Positions 55,060-64,000 of a stretch of 64,000 bases of DNA are shown piece after piece. The position numbers and the translations under genes are program-made. Numbering within the stretch: the first letter of the stretch is position 1; every line of letters begins with the position of its first letter. The notes beneath the pieces were generated by a model. It saw nothing but the letters and a program-made list of their open reading frames with translations. It was not told the DNA's origin and made no database searches. This DNA comes from Leguminivora glycinivorella (lineage: Eukaryota > Arthropoda > Insecta > Lepidoptera > Tortricidae): NCBI RefSeq assembly GCF_023078275.1, contig NC_062981.1:22126846-22190845 (forward strand), given 5' to 3'.

Positions 55060-55450
55060 GTCATATATACCATAGATCAACAATTAGACAATTTATTATT
55101 GTTTATGAATAAATAAATGAAATGAAATTATCAAGCAAACGTACCGTATCTATTTAGCGTGTCAAAACTCAGTAAAGTCCACTGAGTTGTCCGTCTTTAA
55201 TCGCAGCTTGCAGCTTTCGGGCGTCAATTTTTGTAAGTTAAAGTCAATAAAAACATAAAAAATGCCTCGTTACGTGATATTTAATTGCAACAACACAAAA
55301 CTTATGAACACTCGAGACCCTGAGACATATTAAAAATCACAGGCAAGTAACAACTTCAGTACAAAATCTGACACGCTCGGCCGCCATACAAATATATAAA
55401 CTCTTTTCTTCTATCTAAATCTAGTTCTGTGTGTTCTCGATATGGTATTT
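55060..55450. mobile_element. Second Harbinger-element remnant (lacks the LINE insertion)
   Basis: Homologous to 7540-7810 plus 9869-9905: shared blocks include CTTGCAGCTTTCGGGCG, AAAAATGCCTCGTTACGTGA, GCAACAACACAAAA and TGACACGCTCGGCC, then TTCTTCTATCT..AGTTCTGTGT. The continuous junction shows the state before LINE insertion in the intron copy. A short AT-rich insertion (about 55082-55132) interrupts it. Confidence 0.75.
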
Positions 55451-55497
55451 CGTTGAAATATGTGGATAGAAATAATGTAAAATTTAGCTAACCTTGC

Positions 55498-55575
55498 GTA
55501 TCGTTGTCTGAGTACACCCACAACACAAGCCTTCTTGAGCTTACCGTGGGTCGCAGTCAATGTTTAAGAATGGCC
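55498..55575 (+). mobile_element. SINE fragment (3' half)
   Basis: GTATCGTTGTCTGAGTACAC and ACACAAGCCTTCTTGAGCTT then ACCGTGGG match the body of the SINE at 26970. Head and tail are missing. Confidence 0.8.
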
Positions 55576-55763
55576 TTTTTTACTTCATATAATTATGCGT
55601 AATTCATAATTTCTGGAAGTGTCACCGAACTCATCTAAGGTGAAAAATAATATAATGTATTAGCTATTTATACTGCACAAGTGCTTAATATGGGGGATAA
55701 GTATTTGATTTCAGGCCGCTAAAGTAATAAGTTGAGTTTTTGATTCAATCTTATTCTTCATTA

Positions 55764-57862
55764 CTAGCTTTTACCCGCGGCTTCGCCCGCGTAATAAAAG
55801 TATTCTTATTGAAACGTTTACAAAAAAATTAGATTTTCATTTGGATCCGTAGGTTTCTTTGTAGGTACATCTGTCCGCGATTATTTCGATTAAGGTAAAG
55901 CGGGGCAATTCTCGACTGGGGGGCCATTGTAACTGATCTATTTGCTGTACGGTCAGCCAAGAACCTTACACTGCTTTTTGGCTGACTGTACCTTACACAT
56001 ATTACTATTGTTTTAAAAGAAATTCTTGCAATGATTGTAGAATTGTTACACAGCGACCACAGCGTAGGTAGTAGGTACGAATATGTATTTTACCTATATA
56101 AATTTTTATACTGGGGAAACTTCATACAACTCACCACATAGCCAGTATCTCGACGCTATGGTCGGTAGGGTAAAAAGTACTTCCTTGCATTATCGCTTAC
56201 AATTTTTTCCATTTTGCTTATACTTATTGCAAATGTAAACATATAAAAGGCAAGCAAACAACGATCTTCTTACAGCACATTGAATATAATAGTTATCACG
56301 GATGCAGGATACTCGCCAATGCCTACTTACTAATCCCTTCCCGCTGAGCCACCTGCATTTTACACTACCTAGATAGCGAATCCCTATCCCTATCCCTATC
56401 CCTATCCCTATCCCTATCCCTATCCCTATCCCTATACCTATCCCTAACCCTATCCCGTTCCCGTTCCCGTCCCCGTCCCCGTCCCCGTCCCCGTCCCCGT
56501 CCCTGTCCCTGTCCCTGTCCCTGTCCTTGCCTCTGTCAAATTATCATGCTAGGAGGTGAACTTTGAAAAATCCTTCCTATAAGGAACTTCCGTGTTAATT
56601 TGAAATCTTGAACCAGAAGTATAGATAAAAACTAAACCTACACTTATGGCTATTTTGGATATTTTAACCCCATTGCACAACAACAGGGGAGAAAATATCT
56701 TTTCCACCTCATTAGATTTTAAAATCGTTGTATTTATCGTGATCAGCGACCCGATAAACCATGAAAACGATACCCATATTGTGTTTTTGACTTTACCTCC
56801 TTTAGGGGTCAAATTTTCAAAAAACTTGAAACATGTATTTAGTCATATGTCTTTAGGAATCCTCCTGTGAAGTTGTCCCTGTCCCTGTCAAATTATCATG
56901 CTAGGAGGTGAACTTTGAAAAATCCTTTCTTAGTGCTCCTCTTATGGCTATGTTGGATATTTTAACCCTATTGCACTACAACAGGGGGTAAAATTTCTTT
57001 TCCACCTCATTAGATTTTAAAATCGTTGTATTTATCGTGCTCAGCGACCCGATAAACCATAAAAACGATACCCATATTGTGTTTTTGGCTTTACCCCCTT
57101 TGCACCCCTTTAGGGGTCAAATTTTCAAAAAACCTGAAACATGTATTTAGTCATATGTCTTTAGGAATCCTCCTGTGAAGTTTAGTATAAAATAGTCAAA
57201 CTAATCTTGTTTCCCCATACAAACTTTGAACCCTCATTTGAGCCCCTTAGGAGGCGAATTTTAAAAAATCCTTTCATAGTGCTCCTCTACACTATATAAG
57301 GAACCTACGTGCCAAATTTGACATCTCTAGGACCAGCGGTTTCGGCTGTGCATTGATATGTCAGTCAGTCAGTCAATATCTTCTTTTATATATATTTTTG
57401 ATATTTAAACCCCATTGCACCACAACAGGGGAGAAGGTATTTCACTTCCGCCTCGTTAGATTTTAAAAACGTTGTATTTATCGTGATCAGCGACCCGATA
57501 AACCATAAAAACGATACCCATATTGATTTTTTTACTTTATCACCCCCTTTTCACCCTTTTAGGGGTTAAATTTTCAAAAAACCTGAAACACGTATTCAGT
57601 CATATGTCTTAAGGAATCTTCCTGTGAAGTTTCGAATAAAATAGTCAAACTAATCTTGTTTCCCCATACAAACTTTGAACCCCCATTTGACCCCCTTAGG
57701 ATGTGAATTTTGGAAAATCCTTTCTTAGTGCTCCTCTACACTACATAAGGAACCTACGTGCCAAATTTGAAATCTCTAGGACCAGCGGTTTCGGCTGTGC
57801 GTTGATATGTCAGTCAGTCAGTCAGTCAGTCAGCTTCTTCTTTTATATATGTAGATTATAGG
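55764..57862 (+). repeat. RTE-like retroelement tail with internal triplication
   Basis: It opens with ACTAGCTTTTACCCGCGGCT then TCGCCCGCG and closes with (GTCA)n, CTTCTTTTATATATGTAGAT. Inside, a block containing CGTTGTATTTATCGTG, GCGACCCGATAAACCAT, CGATACCCATATTG and GGGGTCAAATTTTCAAAAAA occurs three times (about 56640-56880, 56935-57180, 57395-57640). A second block, TAGGACCAGCGGTTTCGGCT then GTGC, occurs twice (57330, 57778). No complete reading frame was found. Consistent with repeated 3'-end structures of lepidopteran RTE elements. Confidence 0.65.
56381..56526. repeat. Staged hexanucleotide microsatellite
   Basis: (TATCCC)n passes through CTAACCC-type units into (GTTCCC)n, then (GTCCCC)n, then (CTGTCC)n, all in one uninterrupted pyrimidine-rich strand. 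The complementary strand is G-rich with regular GGG runs. Confidence 0.9.
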
Positions 57863-58684
57863 ACAGCCTGTAGCGTAGGTACTTACACCGGATACAAACA
57901 AGAGTAGTAAGGTGAGGGTACTCTTACACGAAGAATTTTAACAGTTTTGTTTTGACGGTGTCAAAGAACATCGGTATGTCGCAACAAATTAAATCGAGTT
58001 CCAATTGCAGCCACATTACAGGTAGGACGTGTCATATATCTGATCCAAATCTGTTTATTTGGGGTCGATTTCCGATCGGAATCGTGTAATCGATAAGAAA
58101 TTCGAGGCGTCAATATCTATCGACACAATACACATATCGATTCGTATTTGTTTTCTTGTACGACTGTGGCGACGCTCTAGTGAGTATGGATGGAACATTG
58201 CTTATTTGACGGTTGACTGCCAAATATTATGATGATATCGGTAGTCTCATGACATGAAAGTCTAATAACAGTAATAACGCGGATCCGCATTACGGATACA
58301 AATCCGCGACATCCGCGTACCAGAAAACCATATGAAAATTCAAAAAATTTCACCACATCATTATTTCTTGTCTTTCCCTATAAAAATAATCTACATTTTG
58401 CTCGGGTCAAAGACAAAACATAATATTTTTTGTCCAATTTGTTTAAGAATTCAGTTATTTACAAATCCGAGCAAATGGTTCATAAGAATGTGTCATCAAA
58501 AACAAATTCCTGAATTTTCCAAATTTCCTCGCGGTGACGAATCTTGATTTACTGCCATCTAGCGGCCATAGCTGTCAGTTTTAATGCATTCCTTGCGCGC
58601 CTATTGGATGAGAGAGTCTTACTCATTACCAATTAGACTATGTACCAATATGAGCTATGTATATAAATCGCTCGCTCTCTCTTT
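57863..58684. other. Non-coding, nothing recognised
   Basis: Contains small inverted words (CGCGGATCCGC near 58278; CGATCGGAATCG near 58073) and a TGCCATCTAGCGGCC relic near 58553. No gene. Confidence 0.4.
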
Positions 58685-59701
58685 TTAACCGCCTTCCAAA
58701 TCTCAAAGGAAGGGATTTTCAATTCGTCTGTATTTTTTTTTTTATGTTTGTTCCTCGATATCTCCGTCGTTACTGGACCGATTTTGAAAATTTTTTTTTG
58801 ATTGAATGCATACAGATTGGTCCCATTTTTCTCAGAACTAGGGTTGTAAATAGAAAAAAAACCAAATGTTTTTTTTTTTTCGGAATTGTGAAAAAAACAT
58901 GAAAAAAAACCGAGCACCATGGTTAATAAAATAAAATAAATATGGTTTTTTTTTTCAGATGAACAAATAATACGACAATAACGGTTTTAATGGTAAATGT
59001 TTCTTTTATAAGACCAGAAATTAAAGTTATTTGATTAAATTCGTTTAATAGTTAACATTAAGTCTAAAAAACCGTATAAAAGTATTAACTACTTTGCAAA
59101 TTTTGAGATTTCGTACTTTAGAAAAAAACATACTCCAGAAAAAAAAAAACTGTTTTTTTTTTACGGTTTTTTTTCATGTTTTTTTTTTAAGCCAGAAAAA
59201 AAATCGTTTTTTTGCAACCCTACTCAGAACCCAGTTCTGATGATGGGATCCTGGAGAAATCGAGGGAACTCCTCAAATCTGAAAGGCATACATATGGTGA
59301 TTTTTGTGTTTTTAAAGGAACAGCATGCATTTACGTACGGAACAGTGACATTTGGTGCAGTGGAACTCCTGATGATGGTCAGAATGAAACTCCTCAAATC
59401 TGAACGGCACACGTATAGTGACTTTGGTATTTTTATAAGAACAGCATGCACTTACGTCCAGAACAGTGACATTTGGTGCAGTGGAACTGCTGATGAAGAG
59501 CGAGCCGCCCCTGGTTAGAGTTCCGTTCTGATAATCATTCTCATCTGTAAGTAGGTACTTCAGAATCATCCAGATTTCAAAATTGGTTCAGAAATGACGG
59601 AGATATCGAATAACAAACATTAAAAAATATACAGACGAATTGATAACATTATCCAACATTTGAAAGTATTTATCACCAGAACCCCAAAGGAAGGCGGTTT
59701 T
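58685..59701. mobile_element. TIR element (AACCGCCTTCC ends), interrupted by a hAT MITE
   Basis: The left TAACCGCCTTCC, CAATTCGTCTGTAT and CTCGATATCTCCGTC pair with the right GACGGAGATATCGAAT, ATACAGACGAATTG and GGAAGGCGGTT. Inside there is a ~128-base tandem duplication (59265-59490: CTCCTCAAATCTGAA..GAACAGTGACATTTGGTGCA). Small open frames on both strands are artefacts of this duplication. Confidence 0.75.
58839..59222. mobile_element. hAT MITE, 384 bp, perfect 8-bp target duplication
   Basis: CTCAGAAC flanks both sides (58831-58838, 59223-59230). Ends are TAGGGTTGTAAA and, reversed, TAGGGTTGCAAA. The interior is dominated by A and T homopolymers around CATGAAAAAAAACCG and its complement. 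Confidence 0.88.
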
Positions 59702-60628
59702 TTTTTCTTAAAAATTATATTTACACGGTAGCGACTATGTTGTTTTTAGTTTCTATAGCCGATAAGCTATCCAACATCCCAAACAACGAAATCTTAAAAA
59801 TATTAGCGCGAGAAGAGTGAATTTTACACAGCATCCTAACTGCATATGCACCCGAAAAATTTTAGCGGTTGAATACGTGTTTTTCTATAATTTTGCTATT
59901 GAGAAGTCCTTTTGGCACAATTTTTTTTGCTATTGCGCTTTGAATAAAGCATATTCTTAATGGTCGAAATATGCTTTTGAAGTCGCATCAGAGTAATTCT
60001 GCGAGCGTAGCACACTAGTCGGATAAACTTTATTGCAATTACAAGTACCTATTGCGAAAAGGACGGCCTGAAGTTATATCGTTTATCACGCAACCGTACT
60101 TACCTGCCAGACTTAATCAAATTGATTAACAATCGAATTTTTGATTGTCTACTGCCAATTTGTTCGCACTCTCACGACATCTTTGATGGATGGCTGTTTT
60201 TTTTTCACATTTACAGTTGCTATACATTAGATTCCACAAACATAAACTCTCGGGTTATTTCGGTTGAAATTGTGATGTTAAACTAAAAATCCGAAAATTC
60301 GAATTTTGGTTTTAAAATCCGGATTTAGGAACAGATCGCAAAATCAGCGGATAATCCGGATTTTTCAACTCCGGATTATCCGGATTGCAATCCCTATAAG
60401 CTAATCGCTTTTGGTGGAACCATGGCGAGATCTTTACTTCTAGATTTCCTGGGAAGTGCGTCGTTGGCTCTAGATCTTATGTGTGTAAGGTAATTGCGAT
60501 GTTTGTAAATGTTATAGTAGTAATTGGCTTTCGTCAATGTTTTGCCAAAGCGCGTGTAAGTCATGAACTGTAACAATGTAAATTTCGAGTGTAAATTGTT
60601 TTCAAACGAAGAGTATCAATAAATCTAG
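59702..60628. other. Non-coding, one orphan element end
   Basis: 60275-60399 carries AATCCGGATTT words and ends CCGGATTATCCGGATTGCAA then TCCCTA, which read in reverse is a TAGGGATTGCA-type hAT end; no matching left end was found. GCGAAAAGGACGGCC near 60055 matches the hairpin family at 35692. Confidence 0.4.
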
Positions 60629-62069
60629 TAAAGCCTGTCCAGAAATATATGTTTACGCGCCATGTTGCGGAATTTAAATGGAACTATTTTCTTCATACAA
60701 TACTGAACTGTCACCGCATACATCAGATAACAGCGCCCTCTAACAACAGTCTAGGGATTGCAGTACCGGTACTGTTTTAAAGAACCGGGATTTTCGGTAC
60801 CGAAGCAATATGGAACCGGGATTTCCCGGGATTTTCGGTACTTTTGGGACTGGTCTAATTATTTCGCTTTTTCAATTTTTTTTTGTGATTTTTTACGTCT
60901 TTAATTATTATATTATATTACTATAACTGTATTATTTTTATCTGTCTTTTTTATTACTTATTATAAATCGGAATTCGGGAGAACAAGCAACAAATCGTGA
61001 GAATTCCGCCTAAACCCGACCATCTGGCAACCATAGGCACCAATGGTTACTGTTACAATACATTGCTCCGATTAAGCGATCTGCCATTACTGGGAGATGT
61101 TTAATCGCTTAGTAAAAGAAAAGGAATAAGACAAATACTACTAAAGAAATATAATAACTGATTATAGACCGGCAGTAAAATCTCACAAAATTCCCCAAAC
61201 ACGTCATTTGAAGCAAAGGATGTAAACTAAAGGAAACAAAACATTTGAGATAGTGCACTACCACATTACATATAAACGTTTTTAGAAGTTAACATGTTTA
61301 TAGCAGTAATCCTTTAAAGTTAGACATAAGCCATCGCCTGTATGTACAAGAGGTACAATTCCACCATAAGTACATTATTTTGTTATATGTCGATCGGTAT
61401 GGGCAGGGGTTTCGATTGAAGCTCTTAAGCAGCGTCATTTAAGTCATTTTTACCGACTTGATTAGCACATATCATCATGTTTTAATCAATTTATAATAAC
61501 AAAACCTTAAACTTTGCTTAAGAATCACTATATTCATACATAGGCGAAAAACGTATTAAAATCCGTTTAGTAGTTTTTGAGTCTATCGCAAAATTAGCGA
61601 ACAGACGGACATACGCGTAGGGAGACTTTGTTTTATAACATGTAGAGAAATGAGTCAAATGCGAAATAAGATTGAGAGAGAAAAAATAAATACACAAATG
61701 AATATAACAAACCTTCCCCAAAAATACAAAACTCCACTACCGACTAGCGGGACTAGCTAGGGTATCACGGTGGCTACGGCAGCTAGTCTGCCACTGCTGC
61801 CACCCGCTATTAAATAGTGATTAGGAGCGTGTTACTGTACCTACGCCTATTTTTTAACTGTATAAATAATATAAACAGAAATAAATATATTTTGTAGCAA
61901 AAAAGTCACTAAAAAGTATTTCCCGAAAGTACCGAAAGTACCGGGATTTTTCAAGTTGATTTCCCGGTTCTTTGCTTGGCCAAAAATCCCGGGAATTCCC
62001 GGTACTTTCGGTACCGGTATTTCCCGGGAGCAAACCCTACAACAGTCATATCTTACTGGTCAGGCTTTA
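60629..62069. mobile_element. TIR MITE (TAAAGCCTG ends) split by a hAT element
   Basis: The left TAAAGCCTGTCCAGAAATAT and the right end reversed, TAAAGCCTGACCAGTAAGAT, are inverted repeats with TA edges. Only about 150 bases belong to it once the hAT insertion is removed. Confidence 0.75.
60752..62039. mobile_element. Non-autonomous hAT element, 1.29 kb, perfect 8-bp target duplication
   Basis: CAACAGTC flanks both sides (60744-60751, 62040-62047). Ends are TAGGGATTGC and, reversed, TAGGGTTTGC. Both subterminal regions are crowded with TTTCGGTAC and CCCGGGA words in inverted arrangement (for example CCGGGATTTTCGGTACC left, GTACCGAAAGTACCGGGA reversed at right), as expected for transposase-binding arrays. 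The interior is AT-rich with no transposase frame. Confidence 0.88.
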
Positions 62070-63538
62070 TCTGCTGCCTTTGCTAGTGTCTAAATCTTCT
62101 AAGTCAAAATCTTCCATTGGAAGCTCATGGTGCGAAAATGTACATAAATTTTGTACTATACTAATAGCTATTCTGGTAGAAAACACACAAGTACATTCGT
62201 TTTTGCGAAGATCGGTTGAAATACTATTTAGTAAACTATGTAATTTTTTAGGGAATAGTTTCTTTTTTTTCGCCACTTTTATGAAATGGGATATTTTTGA
62301 AAAAAATATGCTATTTCTACTCTAGTTAAAAAAATAGTCCCATACGATTTTTCTCATTTTGTTACCATTTTCCGTACATGTTGTGTGGAAGAAAAGAGGA
62401 AAGTAAGTGTGAGATTGAAAGTACTCGTGATTCTGAGTACAATTTGACCTAAAATTCCCATAAAAAAATAAAAATGGCAACAAAAAAAGAAATACTCAAT
62501 AAACAAAATGGGTAACTTGGTTAATCGATGCAATATGTTAACTTCGGGACACGATGCCCGCAGGAATGAGACTTGCGTTGATTGCCAGAGGTTATCTCTG
62601 GAATCCTGGGTCACTAACGTCATAGTAGAAGTTTTCCTTAAACAACTATTATGGAGCTTTTATTTGTTTGTGTAACTGTTCGTTCTTTGACCTGAGGTAC
62701 TTGTGTACAATCAGCTACTATGAAAAGTATAAGTAACTCCTCTAATTAGAGGAGTCACTCAGGGTGTTTTTTTTTTAGTATGAATAGGTAGGTACAAAGA
62801 CGTTTGACCATGATCACACTTAATGGTAAGTGATGATGGTAAGTGGTTGCACCAAAGCGTCTGTTACCGAATTCAAGCGTTCGGTAATTTAGATACTTTT
62901 TGCTGTCTAATGTTTTTTCCTCGATTTTGTTTGGTGGCAGTATTCTCTGATGACAGACCCTTGAAGACAAATTTATCACTTGTTCTCTTGCAGTATACAG
63001 CTCACAGAACCAGTAATATATCTGTGAACGATAGTGATGGACAAAAACAAATGAAAGCAGTACCTATCTAGTCTGCGGTTATATCACGGCTTTCTGCTTA
63101 CTCCGAAGAGTCTCACAAAATAAAAATTCTTTGGTCATTAGCAATATTTGTCGTCTCAATATTTGTCGGTGACATCTGAATCAGACCGGAAGTACCCGCC
63201 GGAAGCTGAAATAATTACCTCGGAGTTGGCCACTGCAATAACAGGTGGTGGAAAATATTGGGAAATGTGACATGTGGGTTAGTCAGGGTTTTAAATAGAT
63301 TGAGCCATATTTTCTTGAAATATTTGAAACTTTAATGTTGAAGAGTTGGATATTTGGATGAAGAGCTACAAGATTTTTGAAAATTATTAAATGAATAAAT
63401 GAATATGAATGAATGAATGAAATAAAAGAGATGAGAAAAATTATTACATCGGGCGTGATTTAACTCGAGACTCTAGAATACCAACCCGTCTCCGCCACTC
63501 TGAGCTTACGAGAGATTTGTGTGTGAGGTGCGCAAAAT
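62070..63538. other. Non-coding, with one perfect 20-bp palindrome
   Basis: ACTCCTCTAATTAGAGGAGT at 62736-62755 is a perfect palindrome without a spacer. The rest is AT-rich with short meaningless open frames. Confidence 0.45.
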
Positions 63539-63608
63539 AATACGTTACGATACAAGTGCGAAAAAAGGGAGTTGATAATTTCCTTTTCGCACGTGTATCG
63601 TACGACGT
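63539..63608. mobile_element. Short TIR MITE (TACGATACAAGTGCG family), copy 3, compact
   Basis: TACGTTACGATACAAGTGCG then AAAA pairs with TTTTCGCACGTGTATCGTAC then GACG over only about 20 intervening bases. It is an internally deleted form of the 24009 element. Confidence 0.7.
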
Positions 63609-63701
63609 TTTTCAGTACAGATGGCCCCCGAAGTTTCGACTTGTCAAGAAATGAACCAATTTGCGTACTAGCGGGCAAAAAACACCATCTGTACTGAAAA
63701 G

Positions 63702-63889
63702 ATAAATAAATAATAAATAAATAAATATTATAGGACATTTTTACACAGATTGACTGAGGCCCACGGTAAGCTCAAGAAGGCTTGTGTTGTGGGTACTCAG
63801 ACAACGATATATATAATATATAAATACTTATATACGTAGAAAACATCCATGACTCAGGAACAAATATCTGTGCTCATCACACAAATAAA
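63702..63889 (-). mobile_element. SINE, minus strand, lacking the tRNA head
   Basis: In minus orientation it starts within ATTTATTTGTGTGATGAGCA, runs through the SINE body and ends in (TTTA)n. The polymerase III A and B boxes are missing, as expected for a 5'-truncated copy. Confidence 0.85.
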
Positions 63890-63905
63890 TTATATTTCGG
63901 TTATA

Positions 63906-63983
63906 TTTCCGAGCTCATATAACCCGGCAACCTTCAAATCAAGAGTGAACAGGCATCTTCTGGGCGAGCTCACTCCATCGTAG
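63906..63983 (+). pseudogene. LINE ORF2 C-terminal fragment at window edge
   Basis: The plus frame reads FPSSYNPATFKSRVNRHLLG and stops at 63981-63983. The NPATFKSRVNRHL pattern is the very end of many lepidopteran LINE ORF2 proteins. Upstream it is cut by the SINE; downstream the 3' UTR continues past the window. Confidence 0.65.
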
Positions 63984-64000
63984 GCCACGTCTTTGCCTTT

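Overview
This window is eukaryotic, and almost certainly from a moth or butterfly (Lepidoptera). The genes have introns. Most of the DNA is AT-rich and packed with short inverted-repeat (MITE) elements, non-LTR retrotransposons, a tRNA-headed SINE family and (TTAGG)-type motifs, which match the insect telomere unit. Several interspersed repeat types look like families I know from lepidopteran genomes; that is recognition by memory, not a search. There is no bacterial-style organisation.

Only two host loci are convincing. (1) A tandem pair of SCP-x/SCP2-type peroxisomal thiolase genes lies on the + strand. Two near-complete single-exon thiolase cores (3156-4331 and 5033-6136) each end in an intact phase-0 splice donor. 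About 17.7 kb further on, a terminal exon (23865-23969) supplies the missing thiolase C-terminus and ends in Ser-Lys-Leu, a canonical peroxisome signal, with no SCP2 lipid-transfer domain. Core 1 keeps the thiolase nucleophile Cys and the GHP-motif His. Core 2 has lost both (Cys to Gly, His to Asn) but is still open, so it looks like a pseudoenzyme. The two cores could be alternative exons sharing one terminal exon. (2) The last coding exon of an unrecognised, very GC-rich gene with a C-terminal coiled coil lies on the - strand (32593-33081). It is followed by about 5 kb of AT-rich, repeat-poor DNA that may be a long 3' UTR.

The large intron (6137-23864) is a stack of nested insertions. A foldback element with a 10-bp target duplication contains a TTAGG-bearing tandem repeat. 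That repeat is split by a PIF/Harbinger element, which in turn holds an ORF1-only LINE. Further along are a LINE 3' fragment, a 120-bp satellite split by a Ty1/copia element with 203-bp LTRs, a hAT MITE with an 8-bp target duplication, and a pair of roughly 0.6-kb direct repeats. Those repeats flank a minisatellite with an adjacent TATA-type promoter. Each member of the pair carries a transposon missing from the other, so each documents the other's empty site.

From 33 to 44 kb there are MITEs, a SINE and a full-length 5.8-kb I-group LINE. The LINE has a 14-bp target duplication, an intact ORF1 and a frameshifted ORF2, and sits inside an older inverted-repeat element. From 44.6 to 48.8 kb there is a composite satellite: a 120-bp array related to the one at 13 kb, joined to a ~105-bp array of about 32 units with higher-order structure and a GC hairpin in every unit. 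From 49 to 64 kb there is a near-perfect long inverted repeat, a second Harbinger remnant, RTE-like tails, a staged hexanucleotide array, two hAT-type elements with perfect 8-bp target duplications, SINE copies and LINE C-terminal scraps. I saw no host gene in that last part.
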